A program made the translations under genes and the position numbers. A model generated the notes under the pieces. The model made no database searches and was not told the DNA's origin. It worked only from the letters and a program-made list of their open reading frames with translations. DNA of 64,000 nucleotides from Climacteris rufus (Eukaryota; Chordata; Aves; Passeriformes; Climacteridae), in assembly GCA_013398175.1 (NCBI GenBank), contig VZRZ01002225.1, positions 203,033 through 267,032 on the forward strand, in the 5' to 3' direction. This document shows, in pieces, positions 1 through 13,260 of the stretch (its first letter is position 1; each line of letters starts with the position of its first letter).

Positions 1-802
1 TGGGATGGGAGTAATTAATTATCTATCTTAAAACTCAGCTGTAAAGAAAACAGACCAAAGGGGAGTGGGGCAGAATGCATCATTCAAAGAGCAACAGAAG
101 CCTCATACTTTCAGCAAGACTGCGTAATCTACAGTCTGAAATTATATTAAGCCTGGAGCCTGGAGTTGTTGACCACCAATCAGAGACAGAGATTAATACT
201 TCAATGAAGTAAACAAGTCTGACTCAGCAGGCTACAAGCAGAGATTTTGTACAGCAGTACTAATATTTTGCAAAGCAACCAGCATTGTTCTCTGCAATTA
301 GTACCAAGTGGGAAGAGGGACAGCCCTTGTCTCCTCAACAGTGGATTTCTGCCACAGGGCCTCCAGCACATGGGGATGCCTTGTCATGTGTCTTGGTGGC
401 CCCTGTCTTAACTCTGAGACCCAGCAGATTTGCCCCCATCAAATGCCAGGCTGTGATGAGTTATGCGAGTCAAGCAATTTGAATGTTTCATCTGTCTCAG
501 GGGGAATTTACAGCACTATCAGACTAGTCTGAAAGTAAAATTATGTAAAATTACAGTCATTCCACGATTATTTTCAAAAAAATATTAGCAATTGAATGCA
601 TAAAAACTTTTAAAAATATGTTACTTTTCAGATTCTCTACTACAAAACAGTAGAGAAATGTGTGCGCTTTGCAGACCACTATTCAGAAAGTAAATGAAAA
701 TGTGTTTCCCTAAAGGGTGAGAAACCCTGGAATTTAGTGTAAATCACATATGATGATGTGAAAGCAAGACAGTAAATTGGTGAAATTTTAGATTGATGTA
801 AT
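1..802. other. Unique non-coding sequence
   Basis: AT-rich, CpG-poor single-copy-looking DNA. The open frames here are short (at most 74 codons), overlap each other and have no recognisable domain, so I treat them as chance. No transposon, RNA gene or promoter is visible. Confidence 0.6.
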
Positions 803-846
803 TGTATATATGCATATACACACATGCACACGTATACATATGCACA
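803..846. repeat. 44-bp alternating purine-pyrimidine tract
   Basis: Every base alternates between pyrimidine and purine for 44 bp, mixing TA, CA and GC steps. It starts TGTATATATGCATATA and ends ATACATATGCACA. It is not a clean microsatellite because the dinucleotide changes along the tract. Such runs are known to favour Z-DNA or slipped structures; whether this one does is inference. Confidence 0.75.
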
Positions 847-3800
847 GAATCTTTTTTTAGGGTAAAGTGCATACAAAAATCCATGCTCAGACTTTGGAAG
901 TTGTTTTCTACTAACGTGCATTGCCTCTGCATGAACTGATTTGGATTCTTTCCAAACCACTTTACTCATTAAAACTCCAAAGCTGGATACTTGGGAATAG
1001 CAGCATGAATAACATGTTTGCAATCAACACTAACAAACAACTAATTCGATAAAGCAAAACAAAACAACAAAGAGCTAAGCTAAGGTGAATTTAATTTCAC
1101 AATGGTCAGTGTTCATTTACTCATCTATGCCAATAATTGTGAGTGCAGTTTCCTCCCATGAATTTTGGATAAGACTGGCTTGCTGTTCACTTTGTGACTT
1201 CATTCCAGCCCTGATTTAAGCAATGTCATGCAGTGACTAAAACTGAAATGCTCTAGGGCATGAGAATGAGAAAGCAAAGGGGATGGAAACAAAAGCAAAA
1301 CCAGATCAACGAAACATGCTAATTTTAAACTAAGATAAGGAGAAAAAACTAACTCCTGACAATTGCTGGAAAACAGCTGTTTTAGGCCATGGTACCATCT
1401 GGAATTCCTAACTGGGCTCAAATGCACTTGCTGAGTGTTTTGGGGCTCCTTTTTATGTACAGAGATAAAAAAAACACTCAAAAAGATACTGCTGCATCTG
1501 CAGGACCAAACCACAAGTAGCATGTCCCACTATCACACAGATTATTTTTTCAGGGTAGGAAGCATCTGTAAGGAACATTCTTATATTCAATATGAAAACA
1601 GTGTTCTGGAAAATTTTAATGATAATTTAGAATTTTTAGGTTTGAATCACAAGTTTTGGATTCTGTAACATGGCTAGAAAATAAACCTTCAAAATTTGCA
1701 TAACCTTCATTGGGCTTTTCTATTATACAGTTCACAAAATCACGTTTGTTTTCTTCTGTTAAATTATATTATGCACAAAACTATAAGAATAGTTTTTTAC
1801 TGGCTAGGGGGAAAAGCAGATAAAACTGTGCAGGAAAAAGGAATTTAGGAAAATAGGAATAACAAATTATTTTACCCATAAGACCTGATAGATAAATTTA
1901 GATTACGAACTGCTCCTGTTGACTCACCTGTGGAGCAAATTTGACATCCATACACTTAACATACGCCTTACCACAAATAAAAATCTTCCCCCTCCCCACT
2001 GATGTTTTGCATATGATACTTATAAGACTGAACTCATCCAGTTTAACTAAAAAATACTTCTCTCTCCACCCTACAAAAAGGACGATTATCATGACAATAC
2101 AAAACCAGCCAAAATTTAAGCACGAAAAAAAGAAACCCAAACCAATTATCAAATACAAACCACAATTCATTTCACACAGCCTCATTTTTAGGGAAAAATA
2201 AAATCTTAATTTGCTGTGGCTTGTAGAAGGAAAAGCACTGAAGGCAGAGATGCTGGCCTTTCACCATGTTACACTCAAGAACACTCTGTAAGCAAAAGAA
2301 TGGAGGAGGAGAGGAGGAAAAAAAGAAAAGAAAAGCAGCATCCAGCGTATCTTCAATCTTCACACAATTACGAGCAACTATAAATCACAATATGATATGG
2401 TTTCCAAGTCACATCATAAATGTTCAGGCCAAGCTGTCTGGAAACAAAATTAAAAGCAAATATAATTCTCCATTATTTTAATGTCCACAGAGCAATTTGA
2501 AGGATAAACATGAATTGGCTTCTATGGAAATAATGAATCATTTTAAAGGCGCCACGAACTTCACCACTCCACCTTCCACTGAATGACTAAGGAAAAAAAA
2601 AATTGTGCATGCAATTCTTTCACATTTCATTTTTCTGTATTAAAAGCTACAGAATTGGAGTATTTTTGTTTCTCTTTTGTTTTGTACTAACACAAGATTT
2701 CAGGTTTTCTCTTCACTGGTCAGCAAATGAGATGTTTATGAGAATCTTTTCTCCAGCTTAATGAAGCACAGCATTCCCACTGCTCTCTGGAGGTGAACAA
2801 GCCACAGGCTCTGTAAGACACTCTCTTTGGTAGGACTGAAAATAGCATCTTCCTGTTGTCTCATCATGCCGATCAAAGAAAACCTTTCCTGGGCAAAGAT
2901 GTAGTCACTGACTTTGCTACCGAGTCTTTAAAGCACCTAGAGCCACATGACCATAAACCAGACACTGAAGCACAAAAGACGAGCCCACAATGAAGGAAAC
3001 TCTAGATCTTGCCTGAGCCATAAGGATTTTGGTTTTAACCCTGGTTACAAGATGCTTGGAATGGCACCACTATAGCAAAGCAGACCTGATAACAATTGCA
3101 CCCAACTCTGATCCGCAGAGCAGAAAATGTCACAACTACCACGTGCAGTGTGTCTGTAGCCTGAGCACACACCAGAAAGATGCCAGAGTCCAGGGATTGC
3201 AAAGCAGCCAGAGGAAATCTTTCAAAGTAGTTCTGTAGCACAGGATCTAATTCAATGGGTCTCACCAAAGAGTTATACTTTTTGTTCCCTCAGCAGTCAC
3301 TGTATTGCAATGACTCCTTTCCTCAGCAACAGACCTGAGGCCACAAAGGCAGCAGGAGGCAGCCCTGCCTGGGGCTATCTGCATGTTTTTGAGTGGCCTC
3401 TTACAGGGCTCTCTCTGTAAACTCATAGTTAAGCTACCAGTCATCTACTACCAAGCAAGGCCACTAATTTGGACCTTCCTCTGGTATCCCACCATAGGCT
3501 GACATAAAATTTCAAGAAAGAGAATTATCTCTGAAACTTCCTCCCACCTGCCACATGTGCTTGAAACTGTCAGAGAAGAGCGTGAGCATGTAAGACTACT
3601 TTCTTTAGAAAACCAGGATGCCAACAACACCATTCTTTAAGAAAGAGGCACAGGTTTAAGAAGGAAATACTTTTTTTTCCTTTCTTATAAAACCTGTGGA
3701 ATGTATCACTGTCTGTAGTACACTTTGTCTGGGTAGGCAGCTGCCATCCCCACATCCTGCACCTCTACGTTAGGTGACACCACTCACAAAGCTCATAGTT

Positions 3801-6800
3801 ACAGCTGACTAACTTTCTTCCATTACAGGACCTTTCAGTTCGTGACAGCTTTGTCAGCCAAAGAGCTCAGACTGAAACATATACTGCCAGGTGTTTATCT
3901 GGGGTGAATTATTTCAGCATTTGAGAAAAATTGCTCAGACATTTACAAGAAGACTCCTGGAGCCTTTTATCCATGCTAAAAATTCCTAGTAAACTGATAC
4001 CACTTAATCTGCAGCAAGCACTGAAGGTGCAGTAAGACCTTTTGCTCTCCCTGTCCTGATATGTCCAGATTTGGTTGTATAGTCCCTAGGAAAAACAAAA
4101 CCAAAGCTGGCCCTGTACGACCTCTGTGGGTTGTCAGAAAGCAGCCACCAAGCTGCCCTAAGTGTGCTCACCTCCACAGGCTGCACATGTGTCCTCATGC
4201 ACTGTGCTCAGCATTCCATGGGACAAAGGATCACATTTAAGAAAGAGGGAATACATTTCAGTTCTATGCAGCTTTAGTGCCATCTGTAACTTTCAAGGGA
4301 GGCTATAATTTCTTGCTTCCAGGTCACCTAAGAAGCTTTTCCAGATTTGTTACATGTACCAAAAGAAAATATTCTTGTGGTCACTGGCAACCAAGCAACA
4401 ATAAAGAGAGAGATGCAGAAATAATCCCAAGGAGTGGGAGGATTGGATTTGTTAAGATTCAAGACCTACAGACTAGGAAAGTCTGAACCCATGTGGATGC
4501 AAGTACTGGACATGACCCAGTGCAACATAATTAAATGCTTGTCATTTATATCTGACAGAACGGACCTCAAATGAACTAACTCCACTGGTACTGACAACAT
4601 AGCACTTAATTTTCCACATGTCCTCCTGCCACAGTAGAGCACAGCTGGAAAACCCCAGAAGGCATCAGGAAAAGGGGCAGGGGGCTGTCCCCAGAGAGTG
4701 TGCTGGGTACCACAGAATGGCAAGGGGCAAGCTGCAAGCAGCCATACACGTGCTCGGGCTCCTAGGGAAATCCCAGCTCAAGTGAAGACACTCAGACAGT
4801 TGGGATGACCTTCTTCACAAGGCATGCCATGAGGAGCATCCAGGGAAAGCAGCTCCTGGAAGGAGGCGAGAGCACAGGCTGAACTTCCTGGCTAAGAGCC
4901 GCCGGTCACAGCTTGCAAACCTTGTGGAAACTCTGACGCTGATGTTTGATGTTCTCAGCAGAGCCTTGGGGACTCAGTCACCCAACTCCAAGGGACTTTC
5001 CGTGCTATTTGGCTGCCTAAAAACATTAAACTATCACGATTATCCCAGCCCAAAGAACTACTTGATGATAGAGAGCAGATCCCAGAGTAAGTCACAGTCA
5101 GGGTTTATTATTTAAAATGTAGACACCACTCCAACTAAACTAGGAACTTTAAAAATTATTGCTTTTCATTAAAGCACAGCAGATGGGAAAAATTAAATTC
5201 TAAATGGGGCTCAAATCTGCTTTGAATAACACAGACCGAGGAAAACAATTCCGTACTTCAGAGGCTGTCCTCGATTGTCTTACATTATTGTTCTCCAATT
5301 TGTACATCAGATGGTCACAAATTGGTAGCTTGAAGATGACAGTTTGTGTTCTAGTGAGGAAAACGGTGACAACTGTCTTCAGCCCCAATTGGAGCTGCAG
5401 TAACACCAGCTGGGGCCCAGCAGGAGTGGGGTGCTGGGTGCACACACAGTGCAGGATAAGCCATCTATTAATACCTGGTGATCTTACCCCTGTTTGACTT
5501 TACAGCTCCAAAATCCCAACTGCCTGCTTAGCATGGAAATCTATTTTAATTCCACGGTGAGCTAAAACAGAGCAGCCAAATACACAGCATGAGTTAAAAA
5601 AAGACCAATTGAAAGCAGTAATCACTGTTCTGCCTTCTAGGTACTAACTAATCCTCCCACATTTTCAACTTGACAGTCTCAGTTACTCTACAACAAAGAC
5701 AAAGGAGCCATACACTGCCATATTTTCTCCCTTTCAAAGTATTTCAGACTCTTTGGGGATGAGACTTGAGAAGTGACATCACAATTATCAGCAAACTGCA
5801 GAAATACAACTAAAAATAACCCCATCTACAGATTCCCATCCACCTCAGTCCTTCACTAAGAACTGTTTAACAGTATTAAGAATAGCATTACTAAATATCA
5901 TTAAAAATGTAATACACATAAATGCAGCCTCTAAAGTAAGACAAAAGACTGGGGGTGTGCAGTGAAGGGTTGCTACACAGGGTGAAAAATGTATTTTCAA
6001 TTACTAAAAAGGAATTGCCATCAGGAGAATAAACTGAAAAAAAAGGGAAACTCGGTGAGGTTTTAAGAACTGAGGAGCCAGATGTATATCCTGGGCCATG
6101 TTTTCCATATGCTGCAGCAACAAAATCCAAGATCCCACAAAATTCTCCAGCAACCAAGAACCCTAATGATATTTAGTGATCCATTTTTAAGAATATGCTT
6201 TCCATGAAGCCAAAGGCAGGCAGAGATTTTCTGCACCTTTTTGAAAGGGATAAATCCTCTGCACATCAAACTCAAGTGATAACCTCACTGCAACTAAATC
6301 GGTCAAACTATAATATTTTTTCCTTCTCCCTCAGACCTTTTGGTTTGCATTATTTTAGTTTTGCTGATTTTAAGCACTCACACTAATACCAGTTAATAGC
6401 CATCTAGTGCTACAGATGCTTCCTCCTCTTTCTCATGACTTTATGTCACTAATGAACCCCTCTGTGAAAAGAATTAATCATTTTTCTTTAACACTTGGCT
6501 TTGGATTCTTATATTATGACTCATTCAAGAAAAACAACTGTAGCCGTAGGGACTTGCAACCCCCAAATCCTTCATCATAGCTGCTGCAGAGCTATTATTT
6601 CCCTAAAGTACAAGCTACTAACATCTAAAGCCACAAACTGCAAAAGACACACTATGCATGCACTGGATGTGGAAATCCCCCACCTCTCCCAGGTTATTTG
6701 TAGGCAGACACTTCAATGAAGATCAGGACATAGAAACAGTAATTCACATACAAGAAAAACAAAACACTATCCTCTACATGTCTTCTATGATATTAAAATG

Positions 6801-6955
6801 ATTTTTTTTCACTTAGCACAGATATAAACTGACAGACTGGCAAGCCCTGGGGACTGCTGCCAACCTACTTCATCCTTGACCTGCAAGGACCAACTTAAAG
6901 ACACACAAGGTTAGTTTCTACTATGGGTTTATTTTGGCTTTGCTGTCACGAATTG
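847..6955. other. Unique non-coding sequence
   Basis: About 6 kb with no recognisable gene or element. All frames are short and interrupted and none has a recognisable domain. A splice-donor-like site lies on the minus strand at about 1920-1930 (CACAG before GTGAGT), but its upstream acceptor is poor. The stretch around 4620-4900 is somewhat richer in G and C but contains no clear CpG island. Confidence 0.6.
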
Positions 6956-6970
6956 AAAAAAAAAAAAAAA
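6956..6970. repeat. Poly(A) tract, 15 bp
   Basis: Uninterrupted run of 15 A. No retroelement body is recognisable directly upstream, so it is listed as low-complexity sequence and not as a retroposon tail. Confidence 0.8.
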
Positions 6971-7596
6971 CAAAAGTAAAAAATTGCCTACTGAGACAAG
7001 GTACACAGCTGATCACAACAACAGGTCAATGCCTGCCTCAGATGGCCCTTTTCATCCACTACTGTTCTGGCCTACAATCTACAAACTGGATGCTAAAAGC
7101 TCTAGGATTTTCTAAATCATCTCAGAAATCTTTAATTTCTTCCATGAAGCTGGTGACTGATTTGTCTTGTGCACAGTTTTAATCTAAGAAAAGTCTTACT
7201 TTCAGCTTTTAGGTTGTCAGCAGTGCTTGACTTGCATTTTAGAAAAAAAAAATTGCACGTAATATTCCTAATTATGACACCCTGGCTGCTTCTCAATTCT
7301 AATCTGTACTTCTGCATCACTAATATCTCACCATACTGAACTTTGACTGCCTGGCTCAGGGTCTGCACATTTTCATGAGGGCTAAACACTTCTGTGTTTT
7401 TGGAAAACTTGGATTCAAATTCACATCTAAATTTAACAGCATTGGCTTCTCATTTACAAAAGGCAACAGAACCATAGAGACCAAAAAAACAGACACAGAT
7501 CATGAAGCACTGGTGCTTATGCTGGCAGCCAGACCAGACAATGATTTCTATCTCTGCAGTGACTTATGTTTTCTGCTTGGATGTGGATATTAAGAA

Positions 7597-7654
7597 AAAC
7601 AAACAAACAAACAAACCCCAACTGTGGGTTACAAATATTTAAAAAAAAAAAAAA
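7597..7654. repeat. (AAAC)5 microsatellite and poly(A)14
   Basis: Five exact AAAC units occupy 7597-7616. After 24 bp of unique sequence, a run of 14 A lies at 7641-7654. Both have A on the plus strand, like most simple repeats in this window. Confidence 0.8.
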
Positions 7655-8272
7655 GATAAATCCCCTCGTGAAGCAAACTTCATTGGTTCATCTGAATCTA
7701 TTTTAGTAAGAAATCAGGGATGATGCATCAGTGAGTGCAATAGAAGTACTTACTACTACTGATAGGTATGCTGAATAGGTGCTGGTAGACAGATTAAAAT
7801 TTTTCACTGAATTTTTAAAAGGAGATCTAGAAAAGAAGTATCAACATACAAATCCGTTTTACTATCCAAAATCAAAGACTTTGAAAGATACATTAGTACG
7901 GAGCCTTGATATTTCAATTCAGAAGTAATCCTATCAATCAGTGAGCTATTTGCTGATGAGACTTAGAATCACATGACTCTGCCACAGACGTCTCTTCCAG
8001 AGAGAACAGTGGTGTCCTCACAAACAAGAAACAGCAGTTCAAACTAGGCAGCTCAAGGATTCTCAGTGTATTGACAGCTTCAGACAAACACAAAAAACTA
8101 TTTTGTACTGACAGAAAAATTATTTGGTTTGGAATTTCTGCCAATGGAAAGGGCTTATTTGGGCTTTGCTTCAGCAATTTTAGAGCAGTTTTATTAAAAG
8201 ATAGGACCAAGAAATCACATTAACTTTGCAAAACTTAAATCTTCACTTGAAAATGATGAAACAAAGTTCCTC

Positions 8273-8287
8273 TTTTTTTTTTTTTTT
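8273..8287. repeat. Poly(T) tract, 15 bp
   Basis: Uninterrupted run of 15 T followed by a pyrimidine-rich stretch. It could act as a polypyrimidine tract on the plus strand, but no exon is apparent after it. Confidence 0.75.
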
Positions 8288-8389
8288 CCCTCCCAAAATG
8301 TTATGTCTTCTCTTCCTGAAGAACAGCCTGGTGCCCACATTTGCATTGTTTTCTGCATTAGACTTGTGCAGAGGCTCAGCACGTCCCTT

Positions 8390-9540
8390 GTGGTTGGCGG
8401 CTCATTGTTGAATTAAATGGGATCCATAATGGATTAGGCCCTGGAGATAACTTCAATATTCAGGTTTGTTAACACTGGTGACCTAATGCGGGGTGTTGAA
8501 GCTAAAGGTCTCTCCCCAAAGTGAGTTTAACTTTGAGAGGTTAAGCTCAGAACAACAAAGATAAAAGACAAGTTTAATCACAAGGAAACACTTGACTTCA
8601 TACCACTGACCTTGGTGAACAGTCATGCACATCTCTCATCACAATGCTTTGTGTAAACACATTTGTTAACAAATTGAAGCAGACCACAAGCTAAATTGTT
8701 TGCCATACGGTGTTCTGACAGATCAGCTGATGAAGCATATGGATTCCATCTTCCTAATTCTCTATTATCTTCCTGACTGCTTCCATCTGAGTGTTACAAG
8801 TGGCCCCAGATAGCCTAGTTATCTTATTAAAGTAACATAAACAAATGCATGAATTGCTGATCAATTCTCTCTGTACAACCTTCTGCTCCTAATGCATGTG
8901 ATGAGATTTTTGGCAATAACATTAGGAAACAACCTTCCCTAGAAAGAAGAATCATTCCACTTAAATGATTTGTTATTTTAATTACTGTCATTCCTAGCTA
9001 ACACAGAGCAGAAAATGCATATCAGTGATGCTCGCTGTGTGCAACATGTTGGCATTTTGCCAGGAATGTGAAGACTGCCCTTAGTCTAAGTAAAAATTTA
9101 TATTTATTCCTTTTCTCTTTTAATGCAAGCTACAATTACTGTGGAGAGTAAAGCTGAAGCATTCTGTATGAGACTACAGCAAAATGAAATATCCAACCAA
9201 ATTAAATATGCACAACACTTTTATCCACTTGCTCTTTTATTCTTCACTGACAGAGCAAAGAAAGTGTTTGATTTCCTGTCAATAAAATAAGGTGGCACAA
9301 GGAGGTAATGTGATGAGGTCCCACTTTGTTCTGCTTTTTAGGAAAGACGCCTTCAGTCATGCCATTTTTCTAACATGGTACAAATATGCCTTTCAGCCAT
9401 AAATAACTATATAATCATCCAATTCTATACAGAGCCATAGTAATATACCTCACACTTACACATGTTAATAGCTCACTTTAAATAGGGGAAGGGAAATTAA
9501 TTGCAAAGAAAAGAATTAACATTTAGTTGGCCTTTTTTTA
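8390..9540. promoter_or_regulatory. Candidate conserved non-coding element / enhancer-like block
   Basis: About 1.1 kb with no simple repeats, no recognisable transposon and no open frame of 60 codons or more on either strand. The text is complex and balanced, unlike the A-tract-rich flanks. It contains motifs common in vertebrate developmental enhancers: AACAAAG (SOX/TCF-like, near 8550), an E-box CAGCTG (near 8724) and several TAAT cores. The repeat-free, stop-rich texture is what is seen. Regulatory function is inference and depends on cross-species alignment. Confidence 0.3.
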
Positions 9541-11140
9541 ATCAGGGAAGAAAATGCACATCAAAAGTTGTCTCTAAAGACTATTTACTCTTTTGTGTAT
9601 AAAGACAACCATATAAGCCTGTGCCAGCTAAAAACAAACAGACAAATTACAAATAGGACTTCACATTTAACTCTGAAACCTGGTTTGTGTGGGTTTGGGT
9701 GTACTTGGTAACCAGTCAAAAAAGATAAAACCACATTCTGACCCTACATAAAATTTAGGGGTTTCTACTCTGCTTTAAGGGCTAGCTTTTGCATCCAGCC
9801 TAAATGCAAAGCAGTTAAAGGACATTTCACCATATACACAGAATAAATTATTTTAAATAAAATCTGTCCATTGGCAGCCTTCTAACCACACACAAGAACT
9901 ATTTCTGTTTGTAAAATGATGTTCATTTAGTTCTGTATAAACAATTTATGAATCCACCTTTAACATAACACAAGCTTTTCTCCCTGTACCAAGCTGACAG
10001 CCATGGAAAACACTCCATGGCTCCAGAGCAGCAGGCTGAACTCTGTTTCTCCTCAGGCAACAGCAGCACTGGTGATGATCTGGATGACAGCCCTTCATTA
10101 CTGAGGAGAACATCATGAGAGAGGAGATCAGAGAGCAGGTCTGGTGCTGGAACCCAGCCACAGCTCACTTAGAAACCAAGCCATGCAGACTGGGACTTCC
10201 CCAGGGGGATGGACAAGGAAGCCCAAAATGTCACTGTTCTCTCTAAGGCTGCCTCCCTAGCAGTGTCTCACAGGGTCAGCGGCACAGCAAAAGGGGAGAG
10301 GGCAGGAGACAGGGTCACAAAGCACAGCTCTGAGGACAGCCAGCTGCAGAAGTGAAAATCAGAGAGGTAAAAGGGGGTGAGAGTGAGAAAATTACAGAAG
10401 ACCTGGTTTGAACACAGCTTCAAGGCTAGAGCACAAATATTTCCACAAATGAACACAGCACCTGGGATACCTAGTGCCAGCTGACTTCTTCAAGGGAGCC
10501 AGTGCCTCAGGAAAGGATGCAAAGTAACAGCCATGATACAAGTGAGCAGAACTTTTCATAACAGGGCATGATGATCCTGCAGCTTTAGGCACAGCAGAAA
10601 AGCCTTGCTCAGGGATCACCAGATGGCACTACTCTTCCTTCCAATTAAGACTGGAGCTCTGTTGGGCACATGAAATGCTATCATTGATTTGGGAGGAAAA
10701 AGATCTTAATCCGTGTTTTTTATATATTAGCCCAGTAGTTTCTCACTGCTCACATTCTTTCCAATGATCTTGAAAGTCTTGTACAAACAACTAAGAAATT
10801 ACTGTATCTGGGGGAGGTGGAGAGAATCTCGTAACATTTTGAACTGACTCTCATACTAAAATATTCCACAGCAGAAGGATTACAGGCGTTTCTCTAGGAA
10901 CACAAAACTCCCCAGCAATACATGCAGTGCCTGAAAAGTGTATTAAGAAAGCAGAAATCCTTGCAGAAAAATAAGCAAAACACATAAGGTTAACATATAC
11001 ATGCCTCCCTCTTCTCCCCATGTTTTATTTCTGTCTACCACCAGAGCTGTTGAAAATGCCAAACTCCACCTGTACTTGTGCAGTATTTCAGCATGAATGT
11101 ACTCTCTAAATTTGGTTGAAGTGTATCGCACTTTTTTCCT
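9541..11140. other. Unique non-coding sequence
   Basis: No gene, transposon or RNA recognised. The part from about 9990 to 10640 is richer in G and C, and its overlapping minus-strand open frames (up to 81 codons) reflect that composition. They have no identifiable motif. Confidence 0.55.
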
Positions 11141-11196
11141 AAAAAAAAAAACCAACAAAAAAACCAAAACCAAAACAAAAGAAAAACCTAAAAAAC
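11141..11196. repeat. A-rich low-complexity tract (A with C interruptions)
   Basis: A run of 11 A followed by degenerate AAAC/AAAAC units for about 55 bp. The same A/C pattern recurs on the plus strand at 31171, 34558, 42545 and 62442. Confidence 0.75.
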
Positions 11197-11759
11197 TGCT
11201 GAGAGCATCCACATACAAATAATAATGGAAGGGAGAAAATGAAAGTGCATTAAAAATACTAATAACAAATCATCAAGACACACACAAAAGTAATGTTTAC
11301 ACAAGCATGTCAGTATAAGCATGCTTTCTTTCAGTTTGTTGCTGTGATTTGCAAAAAGATGCAAAATATTCACATTTGCATGTCTGCAGTTGGATACAAA
11401 CTGATGTCAGGCTCTGGAAGCAAATCCAGAATACAGCTAATTTGGGATGGAAGGGGCATATTCACACTGAAATCTCAAAACCCTCTGATCTGAGATGAGA
11501 AAGAGTGATATTTCTTTTTCTGTTTGTTTGCTTTGTGTTTGATCCACCACAGGACTGAACTGCACTCAGGACCTTACAAATTGAGGGGCAAATGAATTTG
11601 TAGAGTGACTCCTCTTAACATCACCGCAAGTCACAGCAGAACTGAAGTCTGCCTGCTGTGCTCATAAGCCAAATTCCCTCACAAAACAGATTTTTGTTTT
11701 TCTCTAAGCAACTCTCTCCCCTTTCAGCTCCCTAGAAGTTGACAGGCTGTTTCCTGCTC

Positions 11760-12060
11760 CATGATCTGTGAATCATGATGTGAGCGCCGATTGCTACTCC
11801 CCTGTGAAATTAAATTAGGTATCAGAGCACAGCATGAACAATAAATTTCCCTGAGACTCCAGCCCTAAAGAAACTCTACTTTTTCTTCCCCCAGCTGAAG
11901 AATGGAGTTATGAAAGCAGGGTCAAGTCGGTTATTACTCTTCATACTCCACAACAGCACCCAGTCTGCTCTGAGCCACCTTAAAATTATTTCTCCACTTC
12001 CGAGTCATGAACATAATGGTACCAAATTTAAAGAGTCCAATAATTCACTATATTTATTTG
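11760..12060. promoter_or_regulatory. Candidate conserved non-coding element
   Basis: A repeat-free block containing ATCATGAT, two CpGs in GAGCGCCGATTG, AATTAAATTAGG (homeodomain-like TAAT cores) and AACAATAAAT (SOX-like ACAAT). Dense homeodomain- and SOX-like words next to rare CpGs in otherwise CpG-poor DNA are typical of deeply conserved vertebrate enhancers. No conservation data were available, so this is a texture-based call. Confidence 0.3.
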
Positions 12061-12920
12061 TATGTTCCTCTGTAACCACTTAACACCATGTGAATTGCAG
12101 CAATGCTTGACATACACAGAATACCATGATAAATCACCAGAACTTAGTGCATGTCATACAGCTGGGAAATTGGTAAGACAAGGGTAAGCAATATTAACAC
12201 ATGGCTTATCAAGCAGGAAAGGGGAGTTTGTGATGCTGCATTTCAAAGTGCCCTTCAATAGCACTTTGTTAAGCAAAAAAATATTCACACTTGGAAAGAT
12301 CATGGGGTTATGTTGCCCCTATTTCTTTTCAGACATATGGCCCTTGGGAACTTACATCTTTGTCACTGCAGTGTACCCTGAGCAAGCAGACACCATAGGG
12401 GCACATCTGAAACTGGCAGAAAATAAAATAATGTATTAAGACCTGGCTTGTAAACTCAGATTATTGCTCATTCTGGAGCCTATGGTAATCTCAGATAGGT
12501 TTCGGTGAGTTTTAGTTTCAAACAGCGATGTAGATGTCAAAACCAGATTACTTAGTCTCCTTTCTGTATCACCACAGAGTCCATGTGCTCCAGCCAAGAT
12601 ACTTTGCGTTTGCTTCAAGGAAAAATAAAAACTGCTCACACCTTTCATTTTCAGACAGAAATACATTTCTCCTTCCTTTAATCTGAGAAACTACTCCAAA
12701 GACCACTTTCATAACCTACAGGAAGCAGAAGTCTTCATGCTCCCCAAAATTAAGTGTGGCTTTTCTTTCTACAACATTAATGTGCTCTCTTGTGAGCCTT
12801 TCAGGTTCCTCCAGGTTCACTTTTCCAAAGCCTTGCTCCACTGAAAATCACATTATAAGCTCCTTCTCTTCTAGGTTAGCTGCCAGACAAGGGCTAGTCT
12901 TGGAGTTACTACATCAGTAA
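12061..12920. other. Unique non-coding sequence
   Basis: No gene recognised. A good 3' splice site (pyrimidine tract then TTTCAG) ends at about 12332, and an AATAAA signal follows at about 12422. Together they could mark a short terminal exon of a non-coding transcript, but both signals are common by chance. Confidence 0.5.
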
Positions 12921-13260
12921 GATTGTTCTGGCCTTCAAGCACTGCCATGTTCCCTGCCCAGCTGCTCTGGACATGGCTCAAGCACAGCAAAGTAAATTGG
13001 TTTAATCTGGTGCATCTGGTACTGAGCTCCCTGTGGTCTGTTCAGGGGTATAAAGGGACTCTGTTCCCTTTCAATGCATCGATCCTGTCACAGCCCAGCT
13101 CTAGTGATAGAGACTGAAAGCTTCAAAATCTAAACCCTGATAGCTCCTCTGCCAATATTTATCCGAGTGTTGGACTTGTGTCTTTTGTTCCAAACGCTAC
13201 TGAGTCCTGAGAGACTGAGTCCTGAGCTACCTGGACCTGAGAGACTGTAAGTAACCTTCC
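12921..13260 (+). mobile_element. Possible decayed LTR-like patch with TATA box
   Basis: A TATAAA box lies at 13049-13054 within GGGGTATAAAGGG. About 110 bp further on is a U5-like stretch, then three related copies of a GAGTCCTGAG-type unit at 13199-13246, with a GTAAGT donor-like site right after. A TATA box followed by a short repeated leader is reminiscent of an endogenous retroviral LTR/leader. I cannot find the TG...CA ends or a second LTR, and I do not recognise the family. Confidence 0.15.
13199..13246. repeat. Short degenerate tandem repeat (15-bp period)
   Basis: ACTGAGTCCTGAG occurs at 13199-13211 and 13214-13226. A diverged third unit with a GGACCTGAG core ends at 13246. Two exact 13-bp copies at 15-bp spacing indicate a local duplication. 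Confidence 0.6.

Noticed and set aside
1898..2185. Minus-strand frame ending at a strong GTGAGT donor
   Set aside because: The donor is good but the nearest acceptor (CATCAG) lacks a pyrimidine tract, so an exon is not supported.
8474..8488. 15-mer ACTGGTGACCTAATG shared with about 33511-33525
   Set aside because: A few shared 15-mers are expected by chance in 64 kb on two strands. The flanking sequence does not match, so it is not a dispersed repeat.
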